From assembly GCA_030650885.1 (NCBI GenBank), contig JAUSDE010000014.1, positions 1 to 35,326 on the forward strand: 35,326 bases of DNA, given 5' to 3'. Position 1 is the stretch's first letter; every line of letters starts with the position of its first letter. This stretch comes from Thermoleophilia bacterium. Its GTDB lineage: Bacteria; Actinomycetota; Thermoleophilia; BMS3ABIN01. The notes beneath the pieces were generated by a model, which worked only from the letters and a program-made list of their open reading frames with translations, had not been told where the DNA came from and searched no databases. Both the position numbers and the translations under genes were made by a program. Positions 29,028 through 35,326 of this stretch are shown one piece after another.

Positions 29028-29606
29028 TCACTCCGAAAAAGGCAGGCCTTCGAGACTCAGCAGCCTGGCCTTCCATCCGCGGCCCGCGGAGAACTTTCCC
29101 AGACTGCCGTCGCTTCTAACCACGCGATGGCAGGGGATGATCACCGGATAGGGATTCGCCGCCATGCAGTTGCCCACGGCTCGGCTGGCCCGGGGATGTC
29201 CGGCGACCATCGCCAGTTCTGCGTAGCTGATGGTCGTGCCATAGCGGACAGCGGCCAGTGCGTCGGCAACGCGGGACTGGAAAAGTTTCCATCCTGTGCG
29301 GTCGATCGGTATCTTGCGCAGGTCGAAGGCCGTTTTCTTCCCGGCGAAATAGTTTTCGAGCTGGCGAACGAGCTTTTTCTCGGCTGTGGTTCGCGGGATA
29401 TCCGAGTCCAGGCCTGCAGATGATATACGGGCCGACGATGATTCATGTTTTGATGTTATCAGGGTGAAAGATGAAAAAAGATTGTCCGCCACTTTTGACC
29501 CCGGAAGGCCATGGGCGATCAACAGCTCCCCGCGCCAAACAAGAACTCCTGGCCCATACGGGCTCTTATATGTAATCCGCCGGAGTCTGTCCGAATTTGT
29601 GGACAA
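29028..29606 (-). CDS. Methylated-DNA-[protein]-cysteine S-methyltransferase family
   Basis: YAELAMVAGHPRASRAVGNCMAANPYPVIIPCHRVVRSDGSLGKFSAG (PCHRVV). TTG start at 29606 preceded by GGGAGGTG inside uvrC. Confidence 0.93.
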   Translation of the reverse strand: MSTNSDRLRRITYKSPYGPGVLVWRGELLIAHGLPGSKVADNLFSSFTLITSKHESSSARISSAGLDSDIPRTTAEKKLVRQLENYFAGKKTAFDLRKIPIDRTGWKLFQSRVADALAAVRYGTTISYAELAMVAGHPRASRAVGNCMAANPYPVIIPCHRVVRSDGSLGKFSAGRGWKARLLSLEGLPFSE

Positions 29607-31521
29607 AGGCGTACACCTCCCTGGCGACCTTTGGCGGAAGCCCAGGCACAGCTTCCAGCTCATCTCGGCTGGCGGCCAGAAAACGTTCCGGTGAGCCGAA
29701 GTGCGCCAGGATCGCGCGTTTGCGGGCTGGCCCGATGCCGGGAAGGCTGTCGAGGATGGAACCGGTCATGGCGCGACCACGCTTCTGCCGGTGGAAAGTG
29801 ATGGCAAACCGGTGCGCCTCGTCGCGAATCCTTTGCAGCAGGCCGAGAGCCGGTGAGTCGCCCGGAAGTCGCAGCGGACGAGGCTGGCCCTTGATATATA
29901 TTTCTTCAAACCGCTTTGCGAGGCCGATCACCGGTATGTCCTTGTTGCCTGCCGCGGCCAACGCGCCCGCCGCAGCCGACACCTGGCCGGCGCCGCCGTC
30001 GACGATGATGAGATCCGGGCGGGCGGAAAAACTTGGATCTTCGCTTGGAAATGATTGTTCGATGGTTCTGGTGGCTCCAGCTGATCTGGTGACCTCGTCG
30101 CGGGTCACAGATACGGCGCCGCGCTTGAACCGCCGGCGGAGCACCTCCGCCATACTGGCGAAATCATCCGGCCCTTCTACATCCCTGATCGCGAATTTGC
30201 GGTAATGGGCAGGCACCGGCAATCCTTCTTCGAAGACGACCATCGAACCGACGGGATGCTCGCCGGCGGTGTTGGAGATATCGTAGCACTCGATCCGCCG
30301 GGGGATCCGTTTCAGGCCAAGCTCCTGCTTCAAGCCTGCCAGAGCTTTTACCGGACGTGACTTTATCTCCTCTTCGCGCAACCGGTCCTGCTCGAATGCG
30401 AGCACGGCATTCTGTTCGGCCATCGTCTGCAGCTCCCGACGCCTGCCTCGGACAGCCGGCCGGACTTCTACCCGTGAACCCTTCAGTCCGGAAAGCATCT
30501 CGCTCACGGAGTCAGCGCGCTCGAACTGCAGAGGGACCACAACTTCCACCGGCAGTCCGATGGGAGAGGAATAATAGTGGATCATGAACTGTTCGAGTAT
30601 GTCAGCCCCTTCTTCGCCAGCCGTGTTCTTGAGGAAAAAACTCTGGCGGTCGCTCATGGAACCGTCGCGGATCTGCAAGACCTGGACGCTGGCGGAATCG
30701 CCTTCCGTATGAATACCGATGACATCGAGGCTGTCGAGGCCGGTGGCAGTGGCCTGCTGCTTTTCGAGCAGGTGTTCGAGAGCGCGCAGGCGGTTGCGAA
30801 GGGCGGCGGCTTCCTCATATTGCTGGCCGGCGGCGGCCACTTCCATTGCCTCCTGTATCTCTTCCGCCATGCCATCAGATTTGCCCGACAGCAGCAGCTC
30901 GACCCGTTTGATCATCTGGCGGTAGGTGGCTTCGTCGACTTTGCCGGCACACGGAGCCAGACACAGGCCGATGTGATAGTTGAGACATGGCGTCCCGGTC
31001 CGCCTGCCCGGTTCCGGTCCGCGGCACTTGCGATAGGGATAGATCTTGCCCAGAAGCTCGATGATCTCACGCACCATGCCGGCATTGGCAAAGGGTCCGA
31101 AGTACACAACCCCGGGACGGTGCGACTTGCGGGTTATCATCACTCGCGGAAATCTCTCGTTGATGGTGATAGCTACATACGGGTAGGATTTGTCATCGCG
31201 GAGCATGACGTTGAATGGCGGGCGATGATGCTTGATGAAGTTCGATTCCAGGAGCAGCGCTTCAGTCTCGCTGGAAGTCACGACGAAGTCGAAGTCACGC
31301 ATTCGTTTCAGCATGCGGGTGATGCGAAGATTGTCGACGGTCGGCCCAGCCTTGCGAAAATATGACATGACCCTCTTGCGCAGCGACTTGGCCTTGCCTA
31401 CGTAGAGGACCTTTCCGGCGCCGTCGCGGAAAACATAGATGCCGGGACTGTCCGGCAGGGAAGCCAGCAGGTGTCTGGTGCGCTCGGTTGTTGTGGGTTC
31501 GGTCATGGCCGGTTGATCCAT
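29566..31521 (-). CDS. uvrC: Excinuclease ABC subunit C
   Basis: LPDSPGIYVFRDGAGKVLYVGKAKSLRKRVMSYF; RRIECYDISNTAGEHPVGSMVVFEEG; SILDSLPGIGPARKRAILAHFGS. Confidence 0.98.
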   Translation of the reverse strand: MDQPAMTEPTTTERTRHLLASLPDSPGIYVFRDGAGKVLYVGKAKSLRKRVMSYFRKAGPTVDNLRITRMLKRMRDFDFVVTSSETEALLLESNFIKHHRPPFNVMLRDDKSYPYVAITINERFPRVMITRKSHRPGVVYFGPFANAGMVREIIELLGKIYPYRKCRGPEPGRRTGTPCLNYHIGLCLAPCAGKVDEATYRQMIKRVELLLSGKSDGMAEEIQEAMEVAAAGQQYEEAAALRNRLRALEHLLEKQQATATGLDSLDVIGIHTEGDSASVQVLQIRDGSMSDRQSFFLKNTAGEEGADILEQFMIHYYSSPIGLPVEVVVPLQFERADSVSEMLSGLKGSRVEVRPAVRGRRRELQTMAEQNAVLAFEQDRLREEEIKSRPVKALAGLKQELGLKRIPRRIECYDISNTAGEHPVGSMVVFEEGLPVPAHYRKFAIRDVEGPDDFASMAEVLRRRFKRGAVSVTRDEVTRSAGATRTIEQSFPSEDPSFSARPDLIIVDGGAGQVSAAAGALAAAGNKDIPVIGLAKRFEEIYIKGQPRPLRLPGDSPALGLLQRIRDEAHRFAITFHRQKRGRAMTGSILDSLPGIGPARKRAILAHFGSPERFLAASRDELEAVPGLPPKVAREVYAFVHKFGQTPADYI

Positions 31522-31652
31522 AGTTATTCGTGAAACGCCGCCTGTGCAGGTTCTTTATGCTGTTTAATGATAGCACTGGAAAGCGGCTTTCGAGAGGCCT
31601 TGGTTTCAGGGACACGTTTGGGGTCGGTCTTAAAGCAGTCGTCTGTGAAGCA

Positions 31653-31684
31653 GCGAAAGGGGAGCCGGATGGCTCCCCTTTCGC
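31653..31684. terminator. Strong 14-bp perfect hairpin with tetraloop (terminator-like)
   Basis: GCGAAAGGGGAGCC-GGAT-GGCTCCCCTTTCGC; no long U tract. Confidence 0.5.
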
Positions 31685-31954
31685 GGAGGTGGATCAACTC
31701 TAAATTGCTGCGCATCCGTCTGCGGAGAACGGGAGGTACGGCCGCCGTAGCAAAGCAGTTGGCATTAAAGCCTTGGCCGCACTGGTCTCTCTTACCTGCA
31801 CAACATGTTAAGCAATTTCGTCACCGTGAGGGCAAACCCTTCGACGCTTAACAATAAGTTTCAGCGGCTGACGGGCGCGCCTGCCAGCGCCGAATTCCAC
31901 ACTGATAATTAGACGAGAAACCGTGGCTTTGGATTCAGATTTCCGTTGAGCCAA

Positions 31955-31978
31955 ATGGACTGAATCATGGACTGAATC
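31955..31978. repeat. Tandem duplication ATGGACTGAATC x2
   Basis: Two identical adjacent 12-mers. Confidence 0.9.
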
Positions 31979-32013
31979 AGGGGCATTCAGCTGATTCTGA
32001 CAGCCAGCCAGCC

Positions 32014-32190
32014 TCAGACCGGCAGTTTCCTGATTATCTTGTCGGAGATCGCGTCAAGGGTCTCGCTGCCGGGTTTGGGCGCGAATAGAAGACCCAGCAC
32101 CAGTCCCACCAGCATCCCGAAAAGCATGAGCTTCATGCCGCCGTGATGTTTTCCGCTTCCTCCTGCTTTGTGCCGCTTACAACAACTCAT
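32014..32190 (-). CDS. YtxH-like small membrane protein
   Basis: MSCCKRHK...KLMLFGMLVGLVLGLLFAPKPGSETLDAISDKI (TM followed by LFAPKPG-type motif). Confidence 0.75.
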   Translation of the reverse strand: MSCCKRHKAGGSGKHHGGMKLMLFGMLVGLVLGLLFAPKPGSETLDAISDKIIRKLPV

Positions 32191-32279
32191 ATGGATCTGC
32201 CTCCCGATTCTATGTTGAATAAACAACGGAGACCATGCGGCCTCCGTTGTCAGAGCTTAAATGCATGGCCGATCGGCGT

Positions 32280-32933
32280 CTAGCGCTTTGCTTTAGCCTT
32301 TGCCTTCGGCTTTGCTTTGGCCTTCGGCTTTGCCTTGGCCTTAACCGCGGCCTTCTTCGGCTTGGCGGCGGCCTTTTTTGCGACTGCCTTTGCCTTCGGC
32401 TTGGTCTTAACGGCCTTGGCCGCTTCCTTCTCCTTCAGATTCTTGTCGATATCGCGCTTGAAGGCCTTCCAGTCACGGCCGTAGAGCCGGTAAGGGTTCC
32501 AGGCGGTGACTGTCTTGGTGTAGCGGTTGAACTCGTGGAAGTTCGGCGCGCGGCCGAGCTTGCGAGCGATGCGAGTGCCTTCGTCGATATAGCGTTCACG
32601 CGTTGGTTTGCGGGGCTTTTCCAGTCCCACGGAGACCTTGAGCTCGCGCACACTCATGCCCATGCGAAGTGCCGGATACTTGGCGTCGACCTTGCCGAGC
32701 TTTACCAGCTTCTTCATCTCGTCCTTGGTGCGGCGAGCCGCCGGGATCATGCCGGCTTTGCGGACTGCAGTAGTCCAGCCGCCGAACCGGGCCCTGATCG
32801 CCTCTGCGCTCGGCTTGTTCTTGCCGGCGAGATATCCATGATATGTGGGGCCCATCATCCCGTCTTTGTCATGCTTCTTGCCCTCACGCTTGAGAGCGTC
32901 CAACAGGTCCTGATCAGAATAGATTTGCTGCAT
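32280..32933 (-). CDS. Homing-endonuclease-associated-repeat-like protein with Lys/Ala-rich histone H1-like C-terminal tail
   Basis: YSDQDLLDALKREG...PTYHGYLAGKNKPSAEAIRARFGGWTTAVRKAGM resembles the HNH_repeat family; second degenerate copy RYIDEGTRIARKLGRAPNFHEFNRYTKTVTAWNPYRLYGRDWKAFKRDI; tail KPKAKAVAKKAAAKPKKAAVKAKAKPKAKAKPKAKAKAKR. Confidence 0.8.
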   Translation of the reverse strand: MQQIYSDQDLLDALKREGKKHDKDGMMGPTYHGYLAGKNKPSAEAIRARFGGWTTAVRKAGMIPAARRTKDEMKKLVKLGKVDAKYPALRMGMSVRELKVSVGLEKPRKPTRERYIDEGTRIARKLGRAPNFHEFNRYTKTVTAWNPYRLYGRDWKAFKRDIDKNLKEKEAAKAVKTKPKAKAVAKKAAAKPKKAAVKAKAKPKAKAKPKAKAKAKR

Positions 32934-33130
32934 TCTCCTACCTCTCTTTTTATGGCCCCGTCCTACCGGGGTCAGGAATTGAGACCCTTGCGGGTCTCCC
33001 CTACCGTTTTTGCCGGCCTTGCCGGCTGCCCGATCAGTCCCCCGAGACTGTTGTTACCATTCCGTTTTTTATCACTATGTCCCCCTTGCGTCGCTGTCCC
33101 TGCCATCAAGTGATAAAACTTTCCTCAAAT

Positions 33131-34372
33131 TCAGGCGATAAGAGTCTCCACCTGGTCCATTATCCGTTCGGCGCATTCCCGCTTGGTGGTCTTTTCAACA
33201 AAAATATCATCTCGGCCGGGAGCCATGATGGTTATCTCGTTATCACTGGATTCGAAACCGATATCCGCCCGGGATATGTCGTTGAAAACGATCATGTCCA
33301 ACCCCTTGTCCAGCAGCTTCCGCCTTGCGCGTTCGCGATTTTCTTCTCCGTGCTCTGCTGCAAATCCTATCCGAACCCTGCCGTTTCCATTATTCTTCAA
33401 ATTAGCGACAATATCACTTGTTGGCACCAGCTTCAAGTTACTAACTGATTCCTCCCTCTCAATCTTTCCCATTGTCATGATGTCTGAAACTTTGTAGTCA
33501 GAGACGGCTGCGGCCATCAACAGGACATCACAACTTTCATATTCACTCTCAACTGCGGTTTCCAGTTCCTCGGCGGTCTCCACATCGATCTGAGTAATAC
33601 CAGGAATCCGCGTGGTTGAGCAGTTAGCGGCTACAATCGTGACCCTGGCGCCGCGGTCCAGGGCGGCTTCGGCCAGCTCCATGCCCATTCTGCCACTTGA
33701 CCGGTTTGTGATATATCTCACCGAGTCGATCGGCTCGCGGGTGCCGCCGGCGGTCACCAGGACTCGAACCCCGGCGAGGCTGCCAGACCTGTTGATATCG
33801 CCATGGACGTCAGCCTTGCTGGTCGGGACATCGGCGAGATGCTGTCGCACCCGCTCGAAGATCTCGCGAGGCTCCGCCATGCGGCCAACACCCTCATCCC
33901 CACAGGCGAGTTCGCCGGAACCAGGCTCGATGATAAGTGCTCCCCGACGCTTAAGAGTATCGATATTCTCGCGTACGGCTGGATGGTTCCACATTTGTTG
34001 ATTCATCGCGGGGCAGATCATCACCTTGGCTTTGGTGGCCAGGTAACTGGATAGCAGCAGATTGTCCGCCAGGCCAGCAGCCATCTTTCCAATGGTCCCG
34101 GCTGTAGCCGGCGCCACCAGCATGATGTCAGCCGAAGCAAGATCGATATGGCTGAAAACGGATTCGGAGCGGGGGTCGAACTGGTCGATAACGACCGGAT
34201 GGCCGCTGAGCGCCTGGAATGTCAACTCGCCGACAAAGCGAAGACTGGCTTCAGTCTGCAAAACGCGTACATCGTGGCCTGCGGACGTAAGCAACCGCAG
34301 CAGGTCCACAGCCTTGTAAGCCGCGATGCTGCCAGTGACCCCCAGGATGATGCTTTTGCGGGAATTATTCAT
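33131..34372 (-). CDS. coaBC: Bifunctional phosphopantothenoylcysteine decarboxylase / phosphopantothenate-cysteine ligase
   Basis: ILGVTGSIAAYKAVDLLRLL, ICPAMNQQMWNHPAVREN, VLVTAGGTREPIDSVRYITNRSSGRMG. Confidence 0.97.
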   Translation of the reverse strand: MNNSRKSIILGVTGSIAAYKAVDLLRLLTSAGHDVRVLQTEASLRFVGELTFQALSGHPVVIDQFDPRSESVFSHIDLASADIMLVAPATAGTIGKMAAGLADNLLLSSYLATKAKVMICPAMNQQMWNHPAVRENIDTLKRRGALIIEPGSGELACGDEGVGRMAEPREIFERVRQHLADVPTSKADVHGDINRSGSLAGVRVLVTAGGTREPIDSVRYITNRSSGRMGMELAEAALDRGARVTIVAANCSTTRIPGITQIDVETAEELETAVESEYESCDVLLMAAAVSDYKVSDIMTMGKIEREESVSNLKLVPTSDIVANLKNNGNGRVRIGFAAEHGEENRERARRKLLDKGLDMIVFNDISRADIGFESSDNEITIMAPGRDDIFVEKTTKRECAERIMDQVETLIA

Positions 34373-34437
34373 GCCAATGCTGATGAATGCCAACAGGCCC
34401 TAACAATGCCATCGAATCTAACGGGAAGCGGGTTGTT

Positions 34438-34668
34438 TCAGGCGCGGTAGCGGTAAGAGATCCGGCCCGCCGCGATCTCTTCGAGGGCGACGGTGAGGAT
34501 ATTCCTGCTCCGTGTATCAATCATCGGCGGCGGGATATCGTCGATACTGCCTTCGTCACGGTTGCGGTAATAGTTGTTTATCTGACGCGCGCGCTTGGCT
34601 GCGATCGTAACCAGTGCATACTTGGAGTCGACCTTCTCAAGCAGCGCGTCTATTCTGGGCTTGTTCAA
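34438..34668 (-). CDS. rpoZ: DNA-directed RNA polymerase omega subunit
   Basis: INKPRIDALLEKVDSKYALVTIAAKRARQINNYYRNRD...NILTVALEEIAAGRISYR; adjacent to gmk. Confidence 0.95.
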   Translation of the reverse strand: MNKPRIDALLEKVDSKYALVTIAAKRARQINNYYRNRDEGSIDDIPPPMIDTRSRNILTVALEEIAAGRISYRYRA

Positions 34669-34677
34669 CCTGGCCTC

Positions 34678-35232
34678 CTAAAGGCTGGACTTGATTAACC
34701 GTTCGAGTTCTTCGGCCGCCTGTACGACAGCCTTGTTAACTACAATGTAGTCAAATTCATGCTGTGACGCAAGTTCTTCCTCCGCCCGCTCCAGCCGCAC
34801 TTTCCTTTCAGCGTCGGCCTCGGTATTCCTGCCGGCGAGCCTTGACCTCAGTTCGTCGACGCTTGGCGGGGAGATAAATACCAATATCGCCTCCGGCATC
34901 TTCTGCTTTATATTGCGGGCGCCCTCCAGCTCGATCTCCAGTACCACGTTCCTGCCCGATTCCAGCTGTCGGACAACCTCGCTGCGCAAAGTTCCATATC
35001 TGTTGGAGCCATAAGTCACGTATTCCAGAAAATCCCCATGGGCGATCCGCTGATCGAATTCGTCGGGGGTGAGGAAAAAGTATTCGCGCCCTTCCTGCTC
35101 GCCGGCGCGCATGGGGCGGGTTGTGGCGGACCTGGAAAGTGCGGTGTCTTCCAGCCTGGGCAAGATCTCGTTTATCAGAGTGCCCTTGCCAACACCGGAC
35201 GGGCCTGAGATTACGAAGAGATGGCCGCGGAT
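34678..35232 (-). CDS. gmk: Guanylate kinase (no canonical start codon found; shown from AUC codon at 35232)
   Basis: In-frame upstream of the ORF-track start: IRGHLFVISGPSGVGKGTLINEILPRLEDTALSRSATTRPMRAGEQEGREYFF (P-loop GPSGVGKG). ORF-track start at 35163 would remove the P-loop. Confidence 0.93.
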   Translation of the reverse strand: MRGHLFVISGPSGVGKGTLINEILPRLEDTALSRSATTRPMRAGEQEGREYFFLTPDEFDQRIAHGDFLEYVTYGSNRYGTLRSEVVRQLESGRNVVLEIELEGARNIKQKMPEAILVFISPPSVDELRSRLAGRNTEADAERKVRLERAEEELASQHEFDYIVVNKAVVQAAEELERLIKSSL

Positions 35233-35260
35233 GGCTGAATCGCCATCATGACCTGATGGT

Positions 35261-35326
35261 CTAGGGGCGAAAAAAAGTCACCAGCTCCCGGCGCTGCCTT
35301 TCAGAGAGGCCGCCGACCGTCTTGTT
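35261..35326 (-). CDS. C-terminus of mycobacterial-type integration host factor (mIHF)-like protein, truncated by window edge
   Basis: NKTVGGLSERQRRELVTFFRP*, resembles the GLGxRQRxxLL C-terminus of mIHF; mihF-gmk-rpoZ-coaBC is a known actinobacterial order. Confidence 0.6.
   Translation of the reverse strand, partial: NKTVGGLSERQRRELVTFFRP

Noticed and set aside
31567-31851. ORF 31567-31851 (+), 94 aa
   Set aside because: Runs through a perfect hairpin, has no domain and no convincing RBS.
32281-32420. Tandem-repeat-like GCCTTCGGCTTTGCCTTGGCC DNA
   Set aside because: Explained by the K/A/P-rich coding tail of the minus-strand gene.

Overview
The 35.3 kb window looks like a moderately GC-rich actinomycete-type bacterial chromosome. 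At the left edge is the truncated 3' end of a large serine recombinase whose last codons run antisense into an intact initiator tRNA-fMet gene. Next come a NlpC/P60 cell-wall hydrolase and a minus-strand dppABCDF-type peptide ABC transporter operon. A signalling region (about 8.5-18.6 kb) holds a GGDEF / receiver-like / LuxR-HTH fusion, a structured leader plus a 26-aa Trp-rich micro-ORF with a perfect Shine-Dalgarno, a membrane HD-GYP protein, and two large MalT-like (LAL/STAND) LuxR regulators. After that are cspA, an MFS exporter, an AMIN-like lipoprotein, and a 5-heme lipoprotein cytochrome. A conserved housekeeping stretch follows (pgk, gap, whiA, yvcK/cofD-like, rapZ, MGMT, uvrC, YtxH-like, an HNH-repeat/H1-tail protein, coaBC, rpoZ, gmk, mihF C-terminus). 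The strongest unexplained signals are: (1) two tandem, covarying structured elements (21403-21553 and 21665-21804) in the divergent intergenic region upstream of the lipoprotein, with a good promoter starting at the edge of the distal element; (2) the structured leader plus WWW micropeptide between the c-di-GMP genes; (3) the GGDEF/pseudo-receiver/HTH fusion; (4) a homing-endonuclease-associated-repeat protein with a histone H1-like tail; (5) a gmk gene with no canonical start codon in frame. No database search was run. All family names come from motif recognition.
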